DNA from: Symbiodinium natans | Taxonomy: Eukaryota > Sar > Dinophyceae > Suessiales > Symbiodiniaceae | Length of the DNA: 64,000 bases | Assembly: GCA_905221605.1 (NCBI GenBank) | Contig: CAJNDS010000128.1 | Span: 62,001 to 126,000, forward strand | Direction: 5' to 3' | Shown here: piece after piece, positions 11,917 to 23,062 of the stretch | Layout of the letters: every line of letters begins with the position of its first letter | Position numbering within the stretch: the first letter of the stretch is position 1 | Position numbers and translations under genes: made by a program | The notes under the pieces: generated by a model | Told to the model about the DNA's origin: nothing | What the model saw: only the letters and a program-made list of their open reading frames with translations | Database searches by the model: none

Positions 11917-11972
11917 ATCAAGAATAGACCATGTGTAACGAATCAAGAATAGACCATGTGTGTGTGTGTGTG
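11917..11972. repeat. 24-bp direct duplication followed by GT run
   Basis: AATCAAGAATAGACCATGTGT occurs twice in tandem (from about 11917 and 11941), and the second copy runs into a short GT microsatellite. Confidence 0.8.
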
Positions 11973-12451
11973 CCATGACGTTTGCGCAGCTATCAGCCGC
12001 TTGTCCATGGCTCTCAGTCCCTTCGACTGCCACATCAAATGATACAAGGGCTCGCTGATGGACATGCTCCTGGTTCCTGTTCACTTCAGCTCATCTGAGT
12101 CTAGCTGGCTAAGTCAGCTCATGCAGCAACAGTGCCTTATTTGCAGTCGCGTATTCCTCCACTTTAGTTGATTAGCTGGACAGGTGTGCAGGCAGCGTGC
12201 GCTGGGTCCACAGATCGTGCTTCTGCCTAAGCTTTGAGGAGCAGAGAGCACCGCTGGGTTGGAAGAAAGTTGCGCAGAATGTGCAGAACATGAGGCCTTG
12301 ACACGTGGCGGGCTTCGGGGCAGAACCCCAAGGCGGGACTTGAGCACAAACGGTGTTCAAACGGTTGAGAGGGCCACAACAGGCGAGAGTATGTGTGTGT
12401 GTGTCTGCATGCGTATATGTATATATGTATATATATAACATGCATACATAT

Positions 12452-12482
<31 letters not shown>

Positions 12483-13806
12483 CATACATGCATACATACA
12501 TACATACATACATACATGTGTGAAGATTGTTGTGTCCATACCTACGTATCATACGTGCCTTCACGTGGTTTTGGGGCTGAGGCCTTCACTCATTGCTGCG
12601 CTTGCGGCTTCCGCTACTTGGTCCTAAGATCCCAGACCAGCGAGCAGCAAATGCTAGCAGCTAGCATGCGTGGGCTTTGTAGGATTCAGCATACTTCCCG
12701 GCTTCCCTTGAACTCTTGACTGGCCGAGGCTACAAGCTTCGGAAAGCAGCTGATGCAGCAAGCCCAGAGTCATGTTTCGTCAGCCTGATGTCCAAACATG
12801 TCGGAACAGTTTGCAAGGGCCGAAATGGACGGCCGTTGTGGCAGCATGCGCTGGACTTCGTCTCAAGGCCGGTTTAGCTGAGCTGTTTGTCGCCATCACA
12901 TAAGGGGCATCCAGAGCCAATGAGCTTCACATGTGATGGGTTAAGACCGGACATTGAGCGGGCATTTCTTCAACACATCCCCGACTGTTTCTCATAATTG
13001 ACTCAGCAGCTGCCGCCTGGCTTGGACCGCCGGTCCTCCACACCTGAGGGCTGGGCACAATTCGTACATCCCTGACCACCCTGCCCTGCCTGCCCTTTGC
13101 GTATCCCTCCCCATCCCTGCCTGTGGCAGACTGGCCGGTGTGTGTCCTGCGACAGTTGGGCATCCCCCGCAACTTGCCTCGGAACTCCCCGCGCTCAAGC
13201 GTCTGTCCCCCACGAGATGTTGGAATTCAAGGCGGGGCACATGATGGCACATGGCGCAGCAGTTCACAACATTTCGCCTTTGCTGTTGTGCCCGTGGGCC
13301 ACACAATCACGGAAGTTCATAGAAGCATCTGAATCTGGCACGGCCATGTGATAGATGGTGATGCTTGTAAACAGAGGCGTGTCAGCTGCACCTGTGCTGT
13401 GGCATCATGCCTGCCTGCATCTGTTCGCATCATGACCAAGTCAGTGCTTCTGCCGCTGTTGTTGTGCTGTTGTGCGACGTATCAGCTCGAAAGAGCGAGG
13501 ATTGACGAGAGGTGAAGGGGTGACAGTCTCATCATGTTTCATCACGTCGTCCGGTCAAAAGCACTTGTGCGACATGGTGTCGCGCTGCGTTAGGTTGCCA
13601 TGGTGGGTCTGAATCTATACACAATGTCAATCATTTCACACCTGAGTGGGAAGTGAGTCTTATGCTACAGCTGTATTACACTCCTAGCCCGCATGCACCT
13701 ACCGACATCTTCCGACTTTTGGCGCCTTCTTTGTGCTGTCGATGCCGGCAGGCCTGTCCAGAGCATCTCAGTGATGCTCCCTGATACCTCGACACCTGCC
13801 TCAGAC
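11973..13806. other. mostly unassigned stretch
   Basis: Contains the CATA microsatellite and GC-rich open stretches on both strands at 12990-13340 that I cannot assign to a strand. No family match was found. Parts may be introns or UTR of neighbours. Confidence 0.35.
12388..12520. repeat. GT/TA/CATA microsatellite
   Basis: A GTGTGT run passes into TATATG and then a long (CATA)n tract with occasional TG interruptions. Minus-strand ORFs of Tyr-Val-Cys-Met repeats are products of this tract. Confidence 0.9.
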
Positions 13807-15173
13807 ATGTCTGCGACTGAGGGGCTTGTGCCGGCGCGAAATCTTCAGCGCGTGCTGCTGCGTTCATAGTTTGCTGTCTTCGCAAGCCTTCTGGTCTGAA
13901 TGCTACAGGGGCAAAGCCGCTCGAGAGCCGTTCGCAAGTCACACATCGCGAGGTGTACGAAGTCCTCTTTGCCTGCCTCAAACAGCAGCAGAGATGAACA
14001 CACCGAGGACTTGTGCCCAGCTTCTGCCCTTGGGCATGAAGAGACAAGACATGGGAATATGAAGACATAGGAAGACTTGTGTGGTGTTCGGGGCCAGGAG
14101 TTGTTTTAAGAGCTCGATCCCACCAAGACTCGGGTTGGGCTCTTCGTGTCAGGACACTACGGACCTCATCCGATTGGTGTCCTCCTCAGAAGTCTTTGTG
14201 CTTGTTGCTGAGAACCAGCTGGGTGCCTGCTCAAGCATAGACGAACCTCAGCGACGAACCTCAGCGTGGGTGGATGTCATAACCGTGTCCAAGTCCTAGA
14301 TTGCCTGATCGTGTGCATTTCTAAGATTCTTAGCCAGAAAGACAAGTTGAAGAGGCAGTCTTCCTGTGCTCGCGCATGCTTTTGGTATCTGGGACCTCTG
14401 CCACGTGGGCTAACAAGCTGACACAGGCCCCCCCCCCCCCCCCCCCGCCCCGCACACATTCGGTAATGCAACTTAGGCATCACACTACACCGTTGTGGAT
14501 CAGAGAGCGACAACGATAGGCACTGCGAGTGCAGAGGCCTGCAGGTTGTGTTAGCGATGCTGAAGCAAGGAAGGACAGTTAACACTGGGCATCCTTGTGC
14601 AATGCCCTGAAGGATGACAAGAGCTTCTGCGCCATAGCGCTTTACCCTTTTGATCCAGCATCGCTTGGTCCACCTGACTGGTTTGGACTGACCTCTTTTC
14701 CGCTTGCATGTCTTTGTCGACAAGCCGAGCGGGGATGTTCAGCTGTTAATCAAGAGATCCATCCTGCAGCAGCCAAAACTACAAAACCAGAACATGCTTG
14801 CCCGTCTATGCAGCTGTGCCCACTTGAGATTGGCAAGGCGTAAGGCATGCCCTGGAAAGACGTGCCTTTGTTTGACCCTCGTAGATGTGTGTAAACTTGA
14901 TTTCGACCTTTGCTTCAGTTCGTTGGGACAACCGTGGAGTTGCCTTTGGTGAACGTGCTGTCAGGCGGCACCGAACCAGGAAGCTTCCTAGCGCTTGGAG
15001 TCGGACAGCTGATGCAGGCATGACGTCAAGTGTATACGTTCTGCATCCGCAGTCCAACGTTCACATCGTTCACATCACAGGTCACTCACGATTCACAGAG
15101 CGGCTGGTTTTGGGGACACGGGCTTACAGAGCCGGAGGCTGGTGGCTACTTCCCCAAGAGCTGCTTTGGCTAA
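13807..15173 (+). CDS. SH3-domain protein (C-terminal SH3), multi-exon
   Basis: Possible start exon 13807-13851 (MSATEGLVPARNLQR), then 13887 to about 13993 (THREVYEVLFACLKQQQ). The last two exons are firm. 14919-15017 encodes GTTVELPLVNVLSGG and SFLALGVGQLMQ, and 15081-15173 encodes THDSQSGWFWGHG and GGYFPKSCFG then TAA. They join in phase 0 over a 63-bp GC-AG intron. The joined segment aligns with the SH3 pattern LSF-x-x-GD-x-I-x-V followed by GWW-G and GYFP, so it probably binds proline-rich peptides. Open pieces at 14130-14215 (LIRLVSSSEVFVLVAENQ) and 14690-14800 may be further exons. The intron between the first two exons would be only 35 bp. Confidence 0.6.
14427..14446. repeat. poly-C tract
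   Basis: Twenty consecutive C, then GCCCCGC; a likely place for assembly error. Confidence 0.9.
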
Positions 15174-16163
15174 AGTTGCTCATTGAAGCCTCCTTGTGAC
15201 ACCTTGCTTATTTTAGTAGTCAACGCACCCATGCATCAGCTCAGGTCATGTGGTCTCCTTCGCAGCTTTTTGCAAGCTGCAGCGGATGTATTATTCCAAG
15301 AAAGGAGATCTTTGATGCAAAGCTTCACCACCTTAATCTAATCTTCTTGAGGACAACATTAGGTCCTCATGGAGCATAAACTTTGAAAACCCCATGCCAC
15401 CTGCCAACAGCAGTTGGACAACAACAACTTGCGTGATAGAACGTGATGCTAGCAGCCAGACTGTAAACATGGTGCTGAATGTTGGCCAGTGGCTCTTAAA
15501 CACTGCCAGTTCAGAGTGCTTTGTACTTCCATCTTTGAGGCTCCATGATGAAGAATAAGGAGCTGCTAAGTAGCCCTGAGGAGCAGTCTTGAAGAAAGAG
15601 GACATTGGAGGGTTGTGGAGGGACTCCGGTGGCTGTACACCGCACGCCCGGCAGCTATCCACAGCGTGGAACACGCAAGCTGCCTCAAAGACGTGGTGGC
15701 ACCGTGCCAGCAAATTGCATGATCTGTTTGGGCACCCACAAAGCTAGAGAGTTCACAGCCGCGTGCCTTGAAGGAACCCTGAAGAAAGCTATCTTGTGAC
15801 TAAGAAGGTTTTTCAATGAGCTCTTTTCGCACTTTGGGGCTCCTCTCTGTTGCCGATGTTGGCGCGACTCCTGCGACCGACAATGAGCGAGCTGTGTGTT
15901 CTCCGAGCAGTGAGGTGCTTCGCACAGACTTCTGACATGAAAGCTGCTAGTTTCTAATAGTCTCCATGTCCGGACATACCGCGCGTGCAACATGCCAGAT
16001 GCCTGACAATTGCTGAAGCACATGCAAAGAGTCGCCAGGATGCAAGAAGCATCAAGAAGCATACTGCACGACCCCTGACCCCAGCATAGGATCATCTCGC
16101 GGGTAAAGGGCGTGTCATTGGCGCACAGTGTTAAACTCTGGATCGGCTCTGGCCTCCTTTCAG
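15174..16163. other. unassigned; possible minus-strand exon
   Basis: A 126-codon minus frame at 15713-15333 is open and reads plausibly (CGVQPPESLHNPPM, FKSHWPTFSTMF), but has no clear junctions. A plus exon end at 15710-15800 (ICLGTHKAREFTAACL, stop) competes with it. I cannot choose between them. Confidence 0.3.
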
Positions 16164-16688
16164 AAGGCCATGGCGAGGACACCGCAGCAAGGCAGCAAGG
16201 TTTGGATTCAATGGGTTCACGGTTCACGTAATCGGGAGTACGTAGGATTGCGTGGCGTGCTGGATGGACATGCCAGCGGCGCCCTGTCATGGCTGAGCAT
16301 TGAGAGACCAGGCAAATGACCTTTGGTACAGACTCGCTGCCTTGTCATTCGACAGGGGCAGAATTCGGTGTGGTGCCCAGGCTTCGACACAGCTCGGTAC
16401 CACAAGGCTAGAAGCACCGTGAATGGTAAATGTGTTAGAGTCTTAACCATCTTGACCCTGAAGCCAACGTCCCGTTTTGCATTCTTTAGATGTTGCTCTT
16501 CTAGCTTGCGCGGCTGCACGCAACACGTTTGTCCCAAATACTTGTTCTTTCAAGACTACCCAATCACGAGCATCGCAGGGCATTGCTTGATGGTTGCGGT
16601 TTGTCAACGATGGCAAGAGGGATATGCCGCTACCGCCTTGGAGAAAAAAGAGAGACTCTTGATGCGACAGCGTTTGGAAGTGAATGAG
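16164..16688 (+). CDS. unidentified multi-exon gene
   Basis: Three exons. 16164 to about 16301 contains a likely start ATG at 16170 (MARTPQQGSKVWIQWVHG). 16332-16425 encodes VIRQGQNSVWCPGFDTARYH. 16579-16688 encodes VAVCQRWQEGYAATALEK then KERLLMRQRLEVNE, a coiled-coil-like helix. The 16425|16579 join is phase 1 with a GT donor and AG acceptor and forms a Gly codon. The last exon ends at a GT donor, so more exons should follow, but the next stretch is occupied by the minus-strand gene. Function unknown. Confidence 0.55.
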
Positions 16689-16723
16689 GTTTGCTCAGAA
16701 CATGGCAGCCTCTGGACTTGACA

Positions 16724-17305
16724 TTAGTTGCGCAGCAGCGCGAATGCATCATTTGCAAGCTTTGCTTCTGGAGGCCGCGGCATTTTTGCTGGCCGGACAG
16801 AAGGTCCTGTAGAGGTCATACCATCGCGGGGCCGATTCTTCACTTGCTTGATGGAGGCTGCTGACACTAGCCCTTTAGGCGCGGGGGGTTTACACTTGCT
16901 GTGGGCCAGCAGGACGATCATAGATGCAGAGAGTTGCCCCACATGTTGATGTAGTCCTAGGACCCAGGCATCATTGCATTCATCGTTGCCAGTGCCGCCA
17001 TTTGCAGCATTCATCGAAGAAGCACACGACCAATTTTCCCAACGCCTTGTGATGATGGATCTGTAGCGATGGCAGGTCAAGCGATCCGTGCCTGAATGTT
17101 GCTCAATTCCAGGGTCCGGCTTCTCCCGAAAGGCTTTGGGCTTCAACAGCTGCTTGACCAAAACGACCTACCTGCTCTTCTTTTTAGAGAGTAAGCCGGC
17201 ATGCCCTTGGAACAACCCCTCGACCTCTAAGTACTGATGTAGCTGGTATTGCAAGATGTGGTTGAAAACAGTCTCCAGGACAACTTGGTGCGCCAGGGCT
17301 ACGGG
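16724..17305 (-). CDS. unidentified gene, 3' exons
   Basis: Exon 17305-17201 (ALAHQVVLETVFNHILQYQ and HQYLEVEGLFQGH, a helical segment) is followed by exon 17149-16724 (KAFREKPDPGIEQHSG, RYRSIITRRWENW, then a Pro/Lys/Ala-rich tail, DAFALLRN, stop). The 51-bp intron is GC-AG and phase 0. Coding also continues open upstream to about 17390. It lies back to back with the plus gene starting at 17392, so the two may share a promoter region. No family recognised. Confidence 0.5.
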
Positions 17306-17391
17306 CTGCTTGTAGGATCTTCGCACATTTTGAGGTGTTTGTTGCAAAAGTTCTTGTGGTTCAGACAGCTCTGTTGAGTGCTTTGTGCGCA

Positions 17392-17654
17392 ATGTCGAGC
17401 AGCGACGAGTACTATGTCAAAGCCTACCAGGACCGCATGCTTAAGCAAACTGCCCGTGTTGCCGGGCCGTTCATCGGGATTGCAATGAGGCCAAGGCAGG
17501 CCAGAGGCTTGCTCAGACTCCAATTCTTCAGGACTTCTGGGAGATGGGCTTGGAAGGAGCGGCAAGCCAGGCCCGGAGCATGGTCGGGTCTCGCAGGCGT
17601 TTTCTCATGAAACGAGGACTCTTTGCGGTCGCGCATGCGCAGCAGGCACCATAA
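17392..17654 (+). CDS. small two-exon gene, 76 residues
   Basis: Exon 1 17392-17499 starts MSSSDEYYVKAYQDRMLKQ and ends AMRPRQ. Exon 2 17532-17654 continues DFWEMGLEGAASQARSMVG and ends RGLFAVAHAQQAP with TAA. The 32-bp GC-AG intron is unusually short. The unspliced frame is also open but reads less protein-like. Function unknown; a small basic helical protein. Confidence 0.5.
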
Positions 17655-17907
17655 CATGAGCCGCATGAGCCTTGCATTTGGGCCTTGAAGTAGGATCCGC
17701 TTGTGCTCATCTTTGGGTTTGAAGAGCTATTGAACTTTGAGAACAAGACCATCCCAAGCCTGAGTGGAAATTCAGTGGGTTTCTAAGCTCACGATCCTCG
17801 TTGCACAAATGTGAAGTTGACGGCACATCATCGGACCTTCGGGCGGCGGCCACGGCTTGCCGAATGTACTCCATAAGGCCCAGAAGTGTAGTGCAAACGC
17901 CACACAG

Positions 17908-18212
17908 GTGCTAGCAGAAGGCCTCGCTGCCCATCCAGGAAGCGCCCGTCTACAGCAGCCAAGCTCTCAGAGAGAAGACAGATGCAGGTACAAGATTCTG
18001 TAAACCATATATTGAAGTGGTTTGATGATCGTGGTTGCTGTTGCAGAGTCATGCAGAGTATGTTCTCCAGGCTCGCGGGCCGAAAGCCTGTCGAGTCGCA
18101 GGCCGAGAATTTGATACGCCATGATTGTGATAGGTCGGATCAAGGCTTGATCATGTTCATGGCATGGCTCCTGCCTTGTCTTCAAGCTTTGCGTTGGTGC
18201 ACCAGGCTGTAG
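17908..18212 (+). CDS. unidentified gene, 3' exons
   Basis: Exon 17908-17987 (VLAEGLAAHPGSARLQQ..QREDRC) joins exon 18047-18212 (VMQSMFSRLAGRKPVESQ, AENLIRHDCDRSDQ, then MFMAWLLPCLQALRW, stop) in phase 2 over a GT-AG intron, forming an Arg codon. An upstream open piece at 17815-17870 (GTSSDLRAAATACRMYS) may be an earlier exon. Product unknown. Confidence 0.45.
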
Positions 18213-18356
18213 TGCCTCTCGCGTTTTCTGCAGTGGAGATGGTTGGGTTCTTTTGGCCTCAAAACGAGCTTAAGCCTCTAGACCCTGTCTTAACCTTAAA
18301 TCTCTGTCGGCAAGAAGTTTTTTGTAGCAGCGCATGCATCCAACAGTTTAAGCATA

Positions 18357-18383
18357 TACATATATACATATATATATATATAT
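18357..18383. repeat. TA/CATA microsatellite
   Basis: Short alternating TA tract with two CATATA interruptions. Confidence 0.85.
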
Positions 18384-18387
18384 CCAG

Positions 18388-18936
18388 TTGCCTGTGCGTC
18401 TCCCAGGGTCAAACGATTCAGTTCAACTCCTGCAGAAAGCATCCTCGCTCACACCTTTGCCTGCCTTTGCAAAACAATGGAGAAGGTGGCCAATGTTTTG
18501 GACACGTGATCACAACAGGGATGCTTTTGCTTGTACCGACAACATTGCCAGTTACAGTGCCAGGAAGTGTGACACCCACCGAATCTCAACCCGAGTCGGC
18601 GAAATACGGTCGTTTGTGATGGTCAGCACGGCACCAGTTCATGTGGCGAAAATCCTTGGGGCACCGTCGACGCAAGAATTTCGAAGCTGCTTGAGTTTGC
18701 TTGAGCCTGATTTCTGACACTTGCCATACTTGCCTGTGCGAGCATTCAGATTGAGAACCTGGAGCCTTGCTGGGGAAAGAAACCGGTTCCAAAGCTAGAC
18801 GCAAGCAGTTTGGAGTTTGGAACGCTGGCCAGTGCTTCTGCAGGTTTTCATGTCGTTTCGTACACAGGGGGTCTGGAACCCTGCTGCCACCAAACCTAGC
18901 GACCAACCACAGGAAGGAGCAATGGTTCTACGTTGA
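18388..18936 (+). CDS. unidentified exons
   Basis: An open exon 18388-18717 (QLLQKASSLTPLPAFAKQW, FWTRDHNRDAFACTDN, HVAKILGAPSTQEF) has convincing composition. A terminal exon 18844-18936 begins after TGCTTCTGCAG and encodes SFRTQGVWNPAATKPSDQ to a TGA. The intron between them was not delimited because the first piece has its own stop at 18718. No family recognised. Confidence 0.4.
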
Positions 18937-19378
18937 ATGTCTCAAGACCAAATCACAGTTCCTTTGCGCACCCTTTGCATCTCCGGCTAGTTAGGTATGG
19001 AATGATTTGTGTGTGTGCTGTGGCGAAAGTGCCTTAAACTGCTTTGCACGGGGAGAGCAACAAGGTAAGGTTACTTCCAGCTGTGCCGGCGGAACAAGGT
19101 GGAACCTCATGTTGTGCGAGCTAGTGACTGCTAGCGCCTCATTTTCCTTGAAAGATGGCGAAGCGTGAAAGAAAGCTGTAACTCCTGCAGCCGCTGTAGG
19201 CATGCTAAGTATGGTCTGCACCGTGAAGGGCTTAGCTGCGGTAGGGAGATTTGCACTCGTTCCACTCGTTGCCCGGTCCGATCAAGCCCTCCTGTTTGCA
19301 CTGGAGGGCTTTCCTCGTGGCCCCCGAAAGGCCAACAACTAAGCAAGGGCCTCGAAGATGCATGCTCCAGGCTTCTGG

Positions 19379-19642
19379 CTACGTTTCCGACGTTTCCGTC
19401 CAACGTGCAAGTGATGGTGTTGCATCGGCAGCTCGCCCTGGAGAGAGCGTTTCCGCACCAATTTTTTTCTCCACAACATCACACTGCTCCACACTGCTCC
19501 ACGCGCTTGTTTTCACGGCCCTGAACAGGGTTTCAGCCAAGGACTGGAAAGCGCCACCGGGCCCAAGTTCTGCCTTAGACTCTCCGAAGCCAGAAGCCTT
19601 CGTTCGCAGATTCGCAGATTCGCAGATACAACAGACACACAT
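19379..19642 (-). CDS. unidentified gene, C-terminal exon
   Basis: 87 codons open to a stop: SGFGESKAELGPGGAFQSLA, ETLFRAVKTSAW, EKKIGAETLSPGRAAD, ending TETSET. Composition is protein-like. The upstream end lies near 19620, in front of a short TTCGCAGA triplication (19600-19625). No family recognised. Confidence 0.4.
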   Translation of the reverse strand: MCVCCICESANLRTKASGFGESKAELGPGGAFQSLAETLFRAVKTSAWSSVEQCDVVEKKIGAETLSPGRAADATPSLARWTETSET

Positions 19643-19780
19643 AGACGCTCACACACATATACACAGTGCCCGGCATGCCCTGTGTTTTAGCACAATACCC
19701 CCGGGAAAAAAACAAATTCAAAACCTCCTGGTCCACGTGGGTTTGTGCAAGTTTTTGTAGGTTTTCCCATCACATAGGTT

Positions 19781-20288
19781 TGCATAGGTTTGTGGCAGCA
19801 CTTAAGGATCGCAATGCCGGCGATCCTGCTGTGCAGACGTTCCGCTGCAAGCAGCTGGCACATGCCGACTTTGTGGGGGCATCCGAGAAGGCGAGGAGGT
19901 GGGTCCAAGACGGTCCAAGCGCAAGCGCTCAGGCTTTTCAGGTGCTGGGGGGTTTCCAGTTGGGGGGGGGGGGTTCATAAACTGGCGAAGCGCAGAGGCT
20001 TGGAGAGAGTGCGTTGGACAGAGCAGCTGGGCGGAGTTGAAGCAGAAGGAGCAGCGCTTGCGGAAAGAAGCTGGCGAGGCCATCCTTGCATTCCTTTTAT
20101 TCTTATGAGCTCCCTGGCTAGACGCTGCCCAAGTAGAGCGTAGAGAATATGAAGAAGACATGGAGAGGTCGTGGAGAGGTTGCAGTGTGCAGGCCTTTGC
20201 CGCTTGCAAAGAGTCCCTTCTGAAGAACCGCTTGGAGTTTCGAACGGAGCTTCTGCGAACTCCGCTCACGCTGCCCAGCTGCTTTTAA
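19781..20288 (+). CDS. unidentified helical protein, 3' exons
   Basis: Three exons. About 19781-19941 encodes KDRNAGDPAVQTFRCKQLA and DFVGASEKARRWVQDG and ends at a GT donor. 19996-20073 encodes WRECVGQSSWAELKQKEQRL. 20134-20288 encodes ERREYEEDMERSWRG, CKESLLKNRLEFRTELL and LPSCF, then TAA. The 20073|20134 join is phase 1 with a GC donor and forms a Val codon. Long charged helices suggest a coiled coil or scaffold. No family recognised. Confidence 0.5.
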
Positions 20289-20699
20289 CTTGAACACTGA
20301 GCAGGATGTATTGATGAAAATCATCGGCCATCGGCAGTGACATTGAGCATCGCCGAGCCGTTTTTCAATTTCGTGCCCGCAAGGCCAGATGCGTTGACCG
20401 AGACTGCTGCCGCGCTGTCTGGTACCACAGGAGACGCAGCACTCCGGCGATTGCTGGACAGCCCAGGCTGCGTGAGAGCTGCACGCAACTGCACCGCATC
20501 TGCACGGCATCTGCAATCACGGACATTGCATGAAAAAAGTGATTCTGGGAGGCATCTTCCAAGACCCAAGCCTGTGGAGCTCTGAGGGTCCGGGAAGGAC
20601 TCCCATCATCTCACATCTGCTTGCACCTGCCAACCAGACGCTGTGTTATTTGCCGTGCTATCTTCTCTAGCACGACCACCAATGTTATGGCAATTGAAC

Positions 20700-22318
20700 G
20701 GCTCCACCAGGCTTCTGGAGCATGCCAGACAAATGTCGGAGATTGATGCGCTTCCGGCTCGGGCAAGGGAACTGGCGCAGACGGGAGGTCGGGGACTGCA
20801 GTGCCTTGTGATTGATGTCCATGCTAGATTCCAATGACAAACGCTTGGCGAGGGAAATCCTGCCTTGCCTTCCATGCCTTGACGAGGAGTCCTGGGCAAG
20901 CTGCTGGCATCCATTTCACAGGAAGTGCGGGCGGAGCTCAAGGGCAAGCCCGCAACGGTGCTGGTGATTGGTGGCCATGGTGCCTGGGTGCAGTGAGGAG
21001 TGCCAGCTGCACCAGCCTCGTAGCCTGACAGCCCCGCAGGTGTGTCAGCAGTGTCTGCTGTTCGAGCTGGTGCGGCACGTGTTGTTCTGTGGGAGCCATT
21101 GCTGGACGTTGCTGCAGCTGCACAGGAGGCGAGATGCGCTTGCAGCTGAATTTTACACGGATAGAGGGACACGTGTACTCAGTAGTGTGCCCCGATTTGT
21201 TGCGCAGGTGCTGCGTCGAAATCTATTACCCGAGGAGGTGGCGCTTTAGTACGACAAAGGGGCTTGCAATGGCTTGACTGCTGTGAAACTTGCTTTGTGA
21301 GAGTTGAGAGGTCGCTCGATGTGAAGTCAGCTCCTCGGAGCCGCTCCCTTCGGGGCCCTGGGATTTGGTTGTCGTGGACCGATGGCACGGCCTGGGTGTC
21401 TTCAGCTGCTCGGCAACAAGTTCATGAGACTCCATGAGGTTAAGTGAGGTCCCAGAAGGCTTCCAGAAACCGTTGGTGGCTGAGGCTGGGGGCCTATGGA
21501 ATGCTTGAGAAAAGCTGCCTCTTCTGCATCTCTCGGATACTTGATGGTGCAATGAGAATGTAGTGGAATGTACTGGATGTACAGATGTAGAGGAGAGGAG
21601 ACACCGGCAAGCGACGGACGTTCTGCAGCATGCGTGCGGTTGGCAACGTCCAAGGACAAATACTGCCGGCCAGACTACGCGTCTCAGTTGCACTGGCAGA
21701 TGCAGGCCTCAAGGCCTCAGGCTTCGACCTCACGGCGATGGATGCACGCCGCTCAGCCAAGTTTATGAGAAATCTTGCCGCCATGTTCAGAGTCCAGTAG
21801 TCCGGGTCGCCTCGCTAGGAATTGTGATCTCTCACTCTTTGAGGCTTCCGTGCACTATCTGCTGGCCCACTGAAGGCCTGGTTGTGGTTGCTGTTGAGAG
21901 TCTGGAAGGGTGCTTCTGACCTTTTAGAGCTGTGTCCTGTGTAGTCTGGCCTTTTGACCGAAGGCTCTCCACTGCACAGTTGGTTGCTGCGAGGTTGGCA
22001 CAGAAGAATTCCCGCACGCAACCGCCCTCAAGCCGGCCGTGGGCACAGTGCGGCAGACGGGAGTGTGAAAGGCCCGTCAAGCAAGACCGTCTCAACGGAT
22101 GAGGTGCTGCTCACGGACTTCTCGACACCGGTCTTCGCCGGGGACTTGGACGGTGGCCGCCTTGCCTTGCACAGTGGCATGCAATCGGGGTAAGGGTGTC
22201 CGAGGACTGGCAGCTCACAGACAGTGCAGAGGAGGGCCCTGTGCCCTTCTGCCTGGAAGCCACAGCCAACGGAAAGGCATCAGTGGCAGTGATCTGCACG
22301 GAGATCTGCTTCCCGTAG
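20700..22318 (+). CDS. PRMT-like methyltransferase with degenerate SAM motif, copy 1
   Basis: Exon 20887-20979 (GKLLASISQEVRAELKGK, VLVIGGHG), 21040-21128 (AVRAGAARVVLWEPLLDVA), 21208-21240 (RRNLLPEEV), 21311-21395 (SEPLPSGPWDLVVVDRWHG), 21655 to about 21768 (QILPARLRVSVALADAGLK, GFDLTAMDARRS), and about 22090-22180 (DEVLLTDFSTPVFAGDLDGG) joined to VPFCLEATANGKASVAV, stop at 22316. Order and motifs follow the PRMT7/PRMT9 catalytic fold: motif I, acidic EP, D-x-V-V-x-D, an iP strand and a C-terminal barrel. The first four joins are phase-consistent with GT and GC donors. Motif I reads IGGHG, not GxGxG, and the acidic loop lacks the usual double Glu, so this may be a pseudoenzyme. A piece at 20700-20840 (RLLEHARQMSEIDALPARA) may be its 5' part. 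Confidence 0.65.
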
Positions 22319-22427
22319 CTTGGCATTGCCTGAGATTGTTGGCAAGGGGGCAAGGGGTGGTTGCTCTTCAAAACCCAGTTGCTATGAGCAGCAATGCTCT
22401 TCATCGCCCATCTAAGGTCTGGCAAGA

Positions 22428-22661
22428 GTGTCACCTTATCGTTTGCGCAATGGATGGCAGGCGGTGTGTCTTTGCGTGCTGGGCAAGTTGCCAGGCAACA
22501 TTCAGGTACTCGTGGTGTGTGTCTTCGAGCCCCTGTGCCAAGTGCATGCCTTGTACTTGCTTCAGCTCAGTGATGTTTCGATAACATTGGCACATTCTAC
22601 AAGTTGGTTGTTGATGCCAGAAATCTTGGGGCAATGTCGTGCCCAGTTGCTTGATGTCCAT
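22428..22661 (-). CDS. unidentified gene, C-terminal exon
   Basis: The minus frame encodes CYRNITELKQVQGMHLAQ, EDTHHEYLNVAWQLAQHAK and RLPSIAQTIR, then TGA. This is more protein-like than the competing plus frame. It would converge on PRMT-like copy 1. Upstream exons were not found. Confidence 0.4.
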
Positions 22662-23062
22662 TCTAACGCTTCTTCATGAGTTGTTACAAAGGCTTGCAGC
22701 CGCAAGGCGAGTTTGCTTTGATGCCGTGACTTTTTACGTCTGAAGCTGTGCTTCTATCTTCATGATCAAAGTTGCATCCATAATTATTAGAAAACAAAAG
22801 GTTGAGGCCTCACAAAGTACCGACAAGTGGCGGACCTTTTCTGTTAAGCATGTGCGTGTGAGAGAGAGGGTGTGTTGGGTCGTATGGCCCTTTTTCGAGG
22901 CATATCTACCAATTGCCGGCTAGTCCCGGGGTCTTGCTGGAAGGTTGTCTCGGGCCTCCAAGCCCGTCGAAATGACGGCCGCGTATGGATAGACTGGGAC
23001 TATGTCGCGTGTCGGCACTTGGCGTAGTTGGGCTTGCGGAGTAGATCGGAGTAGCATGAAAC

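Noticed and set aside
12172-12564. Minus-strand ORFs of Met-Tyr-Val-Cys repeats
   Set aside because: Translation of the CATA microsatellite.
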